This document shows positions 35,413 to 46,100 of a stretch of 64,000 nt of DNA, piece by piece. The number at the start of each line of letters is the position of its first letter. The first letter of the stretch is position 1. The stretch is from Udeniomyces pyricola (Eukaryota > Basidiomycota > Tremellomycetes > Cystofilobasidiales > Mrakiaceae): positions 62,001 through 126,000 of the forward strand of contig BCIK01000015.1 of NCBI GenBank assembly GCA_039545295.1. The letters run 5' to 3'. Made by a program: the position numbers and the translations under genes. Under the pieces are notes generated by a model that was given only the letters and a program-made list of their open reading frames with translations, was not told the origin of the DNA and did not search any database.

Positions 35413-37871
35413 TTACAACGACCCGACAAGCAAGCCCTTGGACTTCCACGCCTTTCGAATCATCTCCCGACACTCGTTAACGCCCCTGGGCCCCCTTGCG
35501 ACGACCGTCAACTCCTTGGCCTGCCCTGCGCCCTCGACAAACACCTTGCGAGCAACCCTGCCGAGGTCCTCCATCGAGACGCGATCGATGCGATCAATCA
35601 TCTCCGCCAACGGCATCCGTCTCCCGTTCGAGAGCACCTGAGACGCCAGGTCCTCGCACTCTAGCCGAGGGTCCTCGCGCAGGATGAGGAACTGCGACTT
35701 GAGTCGATTTCGCGCGCGCGAGAGCTCGATCGGTTGGACAGGGTAGATAGGGTGGGTTTCGGGCGTGAGAAGGGAAGAGAGCTCAAAGGCGAGTCTTTTG
35801 ATGTATTTGTCAAGGTAGGCCGGCTTGCACGTCAAGGAAAATGCGATCAAGCCTGGATCATCAATGCAAGGGGTTTAGCAAAGATAAAAAGTATGCACCA
35901 AAGTGAGTTTGTGTAGATCGCTCGTTTCGAGGAGTTCATCGGCCCAGTAATCAGACATGATCTTTTCCTACTGACCAGTGTGAAAGAAAGGGAGATGGAT
36001 CGATCTGACGTTCTCGATACCATATGAGCCACCCATCATGCCAGTGTAAAACCGCGAGAGGAGGCCCTTGCCAGGTCCACCCGACGAGAACGAAGCGCCG
36101 TCGCCAAGCAGTGTTTGCAGAACGGCAAGAGGGTACTACCAAGGGGTCAACGTGGTAGGGAGTTAGTAGATACTCGGCACATATCCTTGTCTGCTGGTAA
36201 TGGCGTGCAAGATAGCGATCGAACAAGGAAAAGTGGAAGGGGCTCAACGGAGTCCTACTCACGACATCGTCATCGTTGGCGCTAACGCCCTCGAACCCAA
36301 TCCAGACATGTGACTCTTGCATCTCGAGATCATTTCTCTCCTCAATCTCTACCCCGCCAGTGTAGACGGTTTTCGGCTCGTTCATCGGCAGGACCGGTTC
36401 GAGGCTGACGTAATCAGAGCCCTCCGAAGCGGGTGAGAGGGTGGCAAAGGTCTTGGTGTTGGCGTATTTTTGAGATAGAGGAGAGTCGGATGGAGACGAT
36501 GTTGAGGGAGAGCCGGTCGAAGGTGAAGAGGTCAAAGAGGAGATCCAGCTGCTGATGGAGGAGGCGGAAGAAGAGGAAGTAGACGACGAGGTGGAAGATG
36601 ACAGAGAGGAAGACGATTGAGCGGGTGATGAAGGAGGTGAAGAGTACGGAGATTCTGCCGGACTTGATGCGAGAGAGGCAGTCGTGGTGGTAGATGGAAG
36701 CGTTCCGACATAAGGCAGGTGGCCAAGTTCCTTCTCGACCAGGTCAACGAGGGCATCATGAGCCATGCCCGTTCCCGCGACGACCATCCTCTCTGGCCTG
36801 AACCACTTTTTCCTGTATTCTCTTAGCTTCTCAGCGGTGTAGACTTGAGTGTTGATGTCGTTGACGGCGTCGGCTCTGGGAAGCATGCTTCTTCCGAGCC
36901 CGACGCCTCCAAAGGCGACGTTTTGGATTCTTTGCATGAGCACAGAGTCGGTCTCCTCGTCGAGTTTCTGGAGCTCCCAAGCGGCGATCTGGAGAGCCTC
37001 ATCTACTTCGGCAGGGGTGATGACGGGGTGGAGGACGGTGTCGGTGAGAAGTGAGAAGACTGGGCTGATGTTCTGGGAGGGAAAGTGAGCTTGGTAGATG
37101 GTGGTCTCGCGACCTTCTGCGGCTTGGATCGTGCAGATGTTGCGGTGGGTTTCGCGGATGAAGTCAGAGGGATCCCGGGTGGTGGTGGTCTTGATTTGGA
37201 AGAGGAGAAGAAGATTGTGTGTGTGGGTGTGCATAGACGAATTGATATGCATAGATGAACATGTATATGCCGTGAGACCCAAACCCACAGGAGGGAAGCC
37301 ATACGATGGAAGCCAAGAAAAGAGAAGCGCAGGCAAAGGGGGAAAGCAACGACCAAACACGTCAGCACATTTCAGCCAATCCCTCCAATCTGCTGCTCTT
37401 CACCCAAGCCTCAACCCTCCTTCGCCTTGGCAACCAAACTCGACGGACGGACCTTGAGGGCAAGTCTCGACAGGAGGTAGCCAAACCCTTCGGTCTCATC
37501 GGTCTCGTACTGCGAACCGGCACCGACGAGAAGCGATATCGATTGAACATGGGCCGGAGCGTCGTTGGTAGCGACTTGGATCCGGTTGGGGAGTGTGGTG
37601 ATACGTGTTGGGGGCTTTGGAAGTGGAAGATGACAAAGAGGGGGATTTCAGTTTGAAATGAAAGAAATAGGTCAGATGGTGGTGGACGAGTCGAGTCGAG
37701 CTGTGGTCTGGTGTGGTCAGATGGGATGTGAAGTCGGTGAAGGAAAGAGGAGGGAGAGGAGCCTGGCGGACGGACCTCTATGAAAGTCGCGATGGAACGG
37801 GAGGCGAGGGCCAAGACGGGTTGTTTGAAGGAACGGCCTCGTATGGGAAGAAGGGGAATGCGGGAGATCAT
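35413..37871 (-). CDS. MAS2: Mitochondrial processing peptidase alpha subunit
   Basis: Substrate-binding subunit of the matrix peptidase that removes presequences. Exons: 37871..37776, 37614..37453, 37189..36263, 36135..35976, 35852..35413 (594 aa). A cleavable presequence at about 1-30 (Arg, Ser, Leu; no acids) is followed by RITTLPNRIQVATND and VGAGSQYE. The zinc-site HxxEH of the beta subunit is absent, as expected for alpha. The hallmark glycine-rich loop, GDGASFSSGGPGKGLLSRFY, lies near residues 402-421 and distinguishes it from the complex III core proteins. Residues ~250-326 form a Ser/Thr/Pro-rich insertion that explains the extra length over typical ~500-aa orthologues. Divergent from TIM54. 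Confidence 0.93.
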
Positions 37872-38460
37872 GGCTTGGGGACTGTATATGGATGGAGTGC
37901 GATATGTGGGGACCGGTCGGCTGATGAGCCGGGGTGAGTGTGTACGTTTGTTAGCTGGGCGGATAGACCAAGATCAGACTAGACTGTCAGACTGGCAGGG
38001 GCTGTTAATTAGTAAGGGGGACGATCTGGGTCAATGTCACGGCGTTTATGGTTATTTTTCGATACAGTTTACTCATGAGTTGGATATATATATTATTCCT
38101 TGCTTTGCTTCTTCTTAATCTATTGTTCATGCTGGACCAAATCGGAACGATCTATATTATTATTATAGTACATATTATATATATCCATATATATATATAT
38201 ATATCTACAGTCCTGCATCATATGAGCCCATCGAAGCTTCCTTCAGGCTACGTGTCAAATCTCGTCTGGTCCGAAATCTCCTGGATTTTGACTTGTATAG
38301 CTAATTCAACTTGAACTTGCTTCAACGAACCCTTCCACACCGCGCCCCCAACACGTACTACCACGTCCTCTGTCTGACCGTTCCTCTCTCGCTCCATCTC
38401 CCTCAGTCCGGGCACTATCGTACCATCGCCCCTGGCCTCCCCTCCGCTCACTCGCCCTCC
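37872..38460. promoter_or_regulatory. Divergent promoter region MPP-alpha / TIM54
   Basis: 589 bp separate the start codons of two mitochondrial-import genes on opposite strands. The right half is very AT-rich, with alternating AT at about 38171-38205; the left half is G-rich on the plus strand. No other gene was seen. Co-regulation is inferred from arrangement only. Confidence 0.5.
38171..38205. repeat. AT-rich alternating tract
   Basis: Interrupted (AT)n DNA about 255 bp upstream of the TIM54 ATG, within the shared divergent region. It may help strand opening or act as a nucleosome-poor element; this is inference. Confidence 0.7.
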
Positions 38461-40716
38461 ATGAGCACCCCAACACCCGAACAACCACCGGTCGTTTCCC
38501 CTGCCGTACTACCATCATCCACTGCCGCTGCCACTGCCGGTCCTTCGTCCTCTCTTCCCACCCCAGTCATCCCACCTTCGACCGTCAGCACCCCCGCGAC
38601 CTCATCTTCCACGCCTTCCCCCTCTCTTCCCACAGCTACCGCTCCCAAGGCTCCCAAACCTCCGCCCGAACCACCCTTGATCCCTTACAGTGGCCTGCCT
38701 TCGTCCTTCCCCAAGAAGCTCCCTCACCGCAACTGGTTCATCTTTGCCGCCGTCGTTTCCATTCCGACCTATCTCTGGTACGATGACCGTCAACAGGCCA
38801 AGGCGCTCAAGGAACATTACCTTGCCAGAGTCAGGCACCTCGGTCAGGCTCCGTTGGAAGGAGGCGCGTTGGGCTCCGTCCGGACCTGCGCGGTCTACGC
38901 AAGTCGATGGCCGGGAGAAGAGGATGGCAAGGCCGCCGCTTGGTGGAAACGTTACGTCAAGGTGCGTTCCCTCGTTCAGGGCCTCCTCTCCACAAGTCAA
39001 TCAAACAACACCAAGCAAAACCTATTCCCCNCCCCCCCCTTTCCAAATAGGAATGGAAAGAGGAAGGGGGNGGGGNGGGGGGGGGGGGGAGAGAGAAACA
39101 TGGACGAGATCTTCCAGGATACTTGCCGTGTGTGCATATGGGCTTACTGACTAGTTTCGCGTTTCTTTTTCGATTTCTCTTCTTTGGCCCAATCTATCCA
39201 AATTCATATCGCTCCCTCTTGTGCTTGCTTGACCTCGCTCATTCGTTTCTACTTCTGTATCTTTAGCCTTACCTTGTCGCCTCTGCGACTGACTACACCC
39301 TGCCGGATCTTCCCCACTACACCTCCCTCACCAAGCTCGTCACGGACAAATATCACACCCTCCGAGCCCTCTCCCTTGCCCCTCCTCCCCCCAAGCTCAG
39401 CCCGACGAGTCTAACGCCTCTGGACGAATACGAACGCGAACAAGCCGGTGGCATCATGCTCATCGGTCGTCAGAGTCTCAAAGAATACATGGAAGGTGTT
39501 CGACGAGGTTGGAAGACCGAGCGCGATCAAGAGGATTGGATCAAGACCCTCGACGACAGTGTGTTTGATGACCCAGTCAAGGTCGCTGCCGCAGCAGAAG
39601 CCGCGGCGAAGACTCTTGCACTCCCCACCACGAATGAGGACGACTCGAACCCGGTTTCTTCAGGAGAGATTGCCAACGCTTCTGCTTCGACTCCTCTCCA
39701 AAACGGACCCCCGGTGTCTCTCTTTCCTCTGACGCATCTCCCCGCGCACAAGACGAACCTCCCTTTCAACCAAACCCCTACTGCTCCTCCTCCCCTACCG
39801 ACCCTTCCAGCTCTTCCTCCAACCCCATCTACCCTTCCTCCTCACCCTCCATTGATCCTCATTCCTTACCACCCCGAACTCGGGTTCTCTTCGATCCCTC
39901 GCTCCATCTGGGGCTTCTTCAACACGCGTGATCAAGTCCGTATCGGAGCCGAAGCCGCCCTCGCCTTCATCCTCTCGACTCCAATTCAAGAATTCGACTT
40001 GCCCAATGGCGATGAAACCCATCACGTCCCTTCGGTCATCAAGGAGACCCGATTCGACTCGGACCACAAGCAAGGAGGCCATTTGGATTTCGATCTCGAC
40101 GAAGGCGAACCTAAAGTACCCAAGAACTTTGAGAAGTGGCCCAGTCAGATTGAGGAACGCATGCGGGCGTACAACGAGAACCTCAAATCGAGGGTCGCCA
40201 AGGCTTGGGAACTCAAGAATGGCCGAGGTTCGTTTTTTTTTTTCGAGGAAATGTCGAGGGCGGAGGGAGAGAGAGAGGGGTTTCTCCTTCTCTCTTTTTC
40301 CAAATTCTCTTCTCTTTCTGGAAATCCTAGGGGTCTGTTTTTACAGAACTCATCATATTCACACTCATTCTGTTATTGTTCCGTTGTTTCGCGTTTTCCT
40401 TCTTTATCCCCCCCTTCCTCCCCCCCCCCTCTTCACTTGTTTTGTTTCTCCTTTCCGTCCTCCAGAGCCGACGGAAGCTGAAATTGCCCGTCCACCTTTG
40501 ACGATCGAAGCTCTCCGTGAAGAGCGTCTCAAGCGAGAACGACGGGCTCGAGCCGATCTCGATGGGTACCACCTCCTCCGTCGAGGCAGCGGCGTCGCTT
40601 GGGACGAGTCCTTCCGTGGCAAGATGTCGCTTTGGGAGTGGGATCCCGAGGGAAAGGAGAGGAGGTTTGAAGGGGAGTCGAGCGAAGGTGGGGGAGGGAG
40701 GGAGAAGGTCTGGTGA
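38461..40716 (+). CDS. TIM54: TIM54, TIM22-complex subunit of the mitochondrial inner membrane
   Basis: Structural subunit of the TIM22 carrier translocase. Exons 38461-38961, 39267-40227 and 40466-40716 give 570 aa. An N-terminal Pro/Ser/Thr-rich stretch (1-~75) precedes a single membrane helix in LPHRNWFIFAAVVSIPTYLW at about residues 92-111, then the intermembrane-space domain with RYVKPYLVASATDYT, matching the family 'VKP.LVA...DY' pattern. Later features are GGIMLIGRQSLKEYMEGVRRGW and a C-terminal WDESFRGKMSLWEWD. A Pro-rich loop interrupts the middle (about 285-325). The first intron (305 nt) contains C- and G-runs with three N bases, outside the coding sequence. Divergent from MPP-alpha. 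Confidence 0.9.
39024..39090. repeat. Facing C-tract and G-tract with ambiguous bases in TIM54 intron 1
   Basis: A C-run ending in CTTTCC (about 39026-39043) is followed by GGAAAG and a G-run (about 39055-39090), so the RNA could fold into a GC-rich hairpin. N occurs at 39031, 39071 and 39076, probably from sequencing failure in the homopolymers. Confidence 0.8.
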
Positions 40717-42023
40717 GGTAGGTAGCGAGGGGTTTTTTTTTTCCAAGGAGAAGAGGGAGGATTGATTGGGTTGATGAGGTGGGTCAAGGGCCATGGATTC
40801 GTGTGAATTTAGAAGGGAAGGACGGGAAGGGAGGGGAGAGAAGATGGGAGAAGGGAAGAAATGGGGGAGGGGGTTTGATCTCATCTTGGATGAACGATCC
40901 CCCCCCCACTGATCAGAAACGTACAGCATGCTCATTGATTTGCTCCTGAGATGAAGAGGGCTTTCAGTGCATCCGCGTGTACGTGATGAGAGAAAGGGTT
41001 CCCAGTCCTCTTCTAGATCCCCCTTCTGAATAGATAGATAATATCCAGATGAACGAACTTGGAGAAATCATCCTCTTTCTAACACACCACTCGACGAGGT
41101 CGTGAACCACTTCATCAAAAACTGCACCCAAAAGAGGATAGAGAGGGAGAGAGAGAGAGAGAAAAGCTAGTAGGCCGGACAAAAGATAGAGACGTGCAAG
41201 TGACGTGAGTACTTGAAGGAGGTTAGTTTACCAGTGACTCTCTGCAGGAGTGAGTCGAGGGATCAAGACGTCATCAACGCCAAAGGGATCGATCGGATAG
41301 AAGGGGAAAATGGAAGAAGCGATTTTTCAACAAGTATGGGACGACAAGATCGTCCGCGTCAAAAAGGGGGGGCAAGTGATCAGCAAGAAGGAGACACGGG
41401 AAAACAAAAGATTATCATCATGATCAGAGCGAGAAGAGAGTGGTTAGTAGTTAGGTAGACAGGTTAGGGATCGAAATGGACACGATCGATGGGAAGCGAG
41501 GGAGACCATGAGAAGATAGGGGCGTGCAAAGACGAAGGGTGAGGGGAAAGATAGATCAAATGGAGAGAAACGAGCTAGTGGATCGAATGAAGGAGAGGCG
41601 CGCCGAGAGAGAGAGAGAGATGAACCAGAAGAGAGTGGGAAAGAGAAGGGTTCACGCCTAAGAGGGCAACCATATTAAGAAAAGAAGAAGAAAAAAAATT
41701 AGACGAGAAAGGGTCGAGGATGACCAGAGAATCTAAGGGTGTCAAAAAGGACAGGGGAATCGAAAGAGCCTGAGAATAGGAAAAAGAATAGAACCAATGA
41801 TAGAAAGCAAGCGCGGAGAGGTGGGAGAGAGATGAAGACTAGATCAAGGAAAAGGACCAAGTCGAGAGATGCAACAGGCAAAAAGCCGAACGGGACGCGA
41901 AGAACAAAAGCAAAATGACCGGGAAAAAAAAGCTAAAGAAAGCTCATTCGACATGTCTCTTGTATTCCCTCCAGATGAGCTCTCTCGGTGATTTTAATTT
42001 ATTTTGTTTGTCTCTGGGTCCGG
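40717..42023. other. Convergent intergenic region TIM54 / flippase
   Basis: 1,307 bp between convergent stop codons, purine-rich (GA) on the plus strand. It must contain both 3'UTRs but is longer than needed. On the minus strand near 40890-41140, a good acceptor (polypyrimidine then TGCAG) is followed by protein-like reading frames, so a small unrecognised gene cannot be excluded. No complete model could be built. Confidence 0.4.
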
Positions 42024-42834
42024 TCAAGGATTCGAATGCGTGACGGGAGCCGCTGCAGAAAGATTGGCCGCCGCCGCGTCTTGAGGCGAGACGAACGGAT
42101 TTTCGTCCTGCAACACCGAGGCCTCGGAGTTCTTCCTCGCCGAAGCGACCGAGTCCTTTCGCTTCTTGCTCATAAAGACCGAGCCCGCTCGAGTTCGCAG
42201 CGAGTTGAGCGTTCCTGATCGACGGCGGCCGCCAGTCGGTCCAGCGTCGACGCGAAGCTGATCTTGACGTGTCTTGGGTCGCATGCTAGAGGAGAGAGCG
42301 GAGAGACGAGACTGTTGACGCATAAGACCAGCCACACCCCCACCCTCCTCACCGGAAAAGTCAAAACCGCTTCGGTCGTTGGCTAGAAAGAAACCAAAAA
42401 AAAAAAAAAACAGCCAACATTAGTATGTCACCTTCCGACTGCTTTCATGAACCATCTTTGACTTGTCAGAGCCAGACAGGAACGTTTAGCTCACCTGGCG
42501 TCCTTGCACCGGTAGACATGTCAATCTGAGACCCGTAGCCAGTGCCGACCCTTCCCAACGGACGCATATCAACCGATGCGCGTGGATGGTTCATCGACGT
42601 CCTAGGGTTGGTCGAGTAGCTAGCCGCGCGTGAGTGAGATCGTTCGTCGTGCATCGACGGACGTCCGGGAGCAATATCGGCAGTAGGTGCTTCCTCTTCC
42701 TCGTAAACCTCGCCGATGAGGGGCTTCTTTTCGTCGTTGGGGTTGAGGTGACCACCGAGAGCCGGATGGTGAGCAAAATCAACCGTACTGTCATTTTTGC
42801 TGGACAAGACAAGGCCCAGAGGGACAGGAGAAAC

Positions 42835-42874
<40 letters not shown>

Positions 42875-43083
42875 GATAGTATAAAGAGAACTTCCCCCTT
42901 CTCTAAGACATCTGTCGACGTCTCCCTGGAAGAGAGAGAGAGAGGTGTGTGTGTGTGTGAATCTGACTACAGGGGGAAGAAACATAAGGCTGGTATGTGT
43001 CGAGAGAGAGAGAGAGAGAGAGAGATGAAAAAAGTTCTAAGCAACGAGCGGAGGGTACATGGAAGAGAAAGAAAGGGTAGGAG

Positions 43084-43119
<36 letters not shown>

Positions 43120-46100
43120 TAAAAAAAGACATGTGAGCAAAGACGAAGGCCTGAAACGCAGGAGTAGCTGGACAAAGGGATAAGACACGCCAGAAAGGCT
43201 TACCGGATAGCCTTAGCAACCTCAATGTCATCTGGAGCATAGAACGAGTAGTAGACCATGATGAGGTATCTCGGTGCGAGAGCGAGGAGGCAGACAAATA
43301 TGGTGCTGAACCAGAAGATGCCCGAGGTGAACAGGAAATCGTAATTGCCACTGAGAAGTGAACGATGAAAAGGAGGAAGGGGGGGGGGGAATTCGTATCA
43401 GCATGGTTTTATTTTTTAACAAAGGATACATGGAACTCACTAGACGTTTGTGACAATGGTGTTGGGTGGCAAGGCCGAATAAACGGCGGTGAAAGCCCAG
43501 ATGAGGACCGGTCCGATCAAAACGGCAAACCAGACCCAGCCCGTCCATGAATGCGTCGTGATGGCGTGGAACTCGTTACAGACCATCGCAGCCGAGATGA
43601 CCATCGTTGTGGAGAACTCGTACATGACTGAGACAATACGAAATAGTAGGGAGAAGAAGGAGAAGAAGTAGAAGAAGGAAGAGGAGATGGCGTTGGCAAT
43701 CAGCATCAGAATCAGCAGACGATGGAGTCAAGCAAAAGGAGCGAGAACCCTATCCGAGACAAGACTCACAGACGTCGTACCCATCGCTCCTCGCAGACGT
43801 AACATCGTAGGTCTGGTTGATGAAAAAGAAGATGATGGCCGACTGATTTGGCAGAAGAACCCGTTTCACAGGGACGTCAGCATCCCCTTGTTGCAGATTG
43901 TTGTTTTATGTCAACGATCAGATCACAGGTGCAACAACTTACCTGGGCGACTCCCTCGGTGATGAAATAGAAATACTTTCGCATGCCAAAGAGCTTGCCT
44001 TCACGACCTTTCCTATAGAGCTCGGGAAGAGCAACGAGAATGTCGCTATCGAGATCTCGATCAAAGACACCGCTGAAAGGGAATTAAAAAGCACACAACG
44101 AAGTGTATCAGCGATAAGGTTTTATTTTTGCCGTTACGAGTCGATAGCTCCATGCGCTCATAGACAACGTACATAGCGATGACTGGGGCCAAACTCCACA
44201 CGACGTTCCACAGCAAGAGGTAGACGTATTCAAAGACGCTGACGATCACGATGAGAAGCTCGACACAGGTCAGTACAGCCGCCGACAAGAGGTCGAGTAC
44301 GAAAACTGACGAGAAAGAGGCCGACGCACTAGGTTGACGACCAGGCACAGTAGATTTGGAAGAAGAAGAGTACTCCGACTCCGATGATGTTCTTGTAGAA
44401 GAAGTTGAGAATCCTGGCAAGATTGAATTATCAAGGGTAAGAACTCGGCCAACCGGTGGGTTTGAGACGACCCACACGCAACGAGTATCGACATACATGT
44501 TCGAGTTTCGGAGGTAAGACCAGTGTCCATGGACAAATAGGAGCCGGGTCAAGAAGCGGAACTGAAGCAAGGGAAAGCGTAGGAGGTAGACAATATATCA
44601 GGATTTCCGTTTTGGGTTGCACCCCTCTATACCAAGATGACTCGACACTCACTTGAGCGATAGCGTAGTCCGACGAATTGACGGCTTGCAATCCTTCCTC
44701 TCCGGAGATTCCAACGCCGACATCAGCCGCCTGGATCATTGAGACATCATTGGCACCATCTCCGATGGCGAGCGTCATGACACCAAGGTTATCTTTGATG
44801 AGGTGGACGATCTGAGCTTTTTGCAGAGGCGAAACTCGGCAGCAGATGACGGTGTTGCAGCGCGTAGACAGTTGAAGGAGGAGGTCTTCAGTCCAGGGCT
44901 CGGAGAAAGCCTGAAAGGAGGGTGAAGGAGAGGCCACAACGAAGAGAAGCACGCGCGCGTCAGCAAGACTTGAGAAGGCTCACAATACCCTGTCAAATGC
45001 AACACGATCAGAACAGTCAGAGGAGCAGGATGAGACACACATGGGTCAGGGCAGATCCCTCGACGACAAGCGAGAAGCCTCCCGATCGGTCGCCATTACC
45101 ATCGCCGACGAGACTCGAAAGGCCAGTGGTGGTTCTCTGGAGCTGCCTGGATGGCCGCCTTCCTCCATGCGATGGGCGGGAGAACATGCTCGGTCGGCTC
45201 GTGGTGCGCTCCAGCAGGTCGGGCGGATGATAGTTGACATCCTCGACAATTTCCTTGCCAAAGAATTGCTCAATCGCCGAGCGCATCTGGTCGTAGGCAG
45301 AGTTGGGCGTGCCGTAAGCGCCGCCACGGACGATGATAAGGTTCGAGTCCTTGGTGAGCAGGTTCGTCGAGTAACCGATGGCAATCGCCGTCTCGAGTTT
45401 GTCACCCGTCGCGACCCAGACCTTGATACCAGCACGCTTGAGTTGAGCGATTGCCTCGGGCACACCGTCTTGAAGCTTGTCCTCGATGGCCGTCGCACCG
45501 AGAAGAATAAGCGAGTGCTCGATCTGGGCAGACACGTCGGACATCTTGGTCTCCCGATCCTCGAGCGACACGGTTGCCTCGTGGAAGGCATGGGACCATT
45601 CGTCAAACTCTTCTTCGTCGACGATTCGGTAACCGAGGCAGAGCGTTCGGAGACCCTCGTTGGCAAACGCTTCGAGATCCTTGTTGGTCTGCTCCTTGAT
45701 GGCGTCCTTACCGGGCGCAAGGCGCTCAAAGACGACGTTGTCGGCACCTTTGGTGAGGAGGAAAATCTTGCGGTCGTCGTCAAGCTTGCGAAGGATGACG
45801 GACATGCGCTTTCGGGCCGAGGAGAACTCGAGGACGTTGAGGAGCTCGTACTCATCAATGTCGTCCGAGAAGGGGGTCTGCATGCGGAGAATATTGCGGT
45901 CTCGGCCTCGGAAGACGAACCCGACATCGGCAGCGGCTTGCACACTAAAGCGGATATGAGGGAAGAGGAGAAGGAGAGAGGGGAGGGGGGGGGGGCAGGG
46001 AAGGAATTTAAGGCCAAGCGGCGGGACGGAAGTCAGTGATGCGGGCGATCAAGGTACAGGCATCAGTACCAACACGCGATTCAGAAGGAAAACTACGTAC

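Noticed and set aside
35413..37871. Complex III core protein 2 (QCR2) instead of MPP-alpha
   Set aside because: The full glycine-rich loop GDGASFSSGGPGKG and surrounding blocks are those of MPP-alpha. Core 2 proteins lack this loop.
45041..46039. 332-codon plus-strand open frame
   Set aside because: It is exactly antisense to the large flippase exon with its P-domain motifs. Arg/Val/Asp-rich composition and no family signature mark it as a shadow of codon bias.
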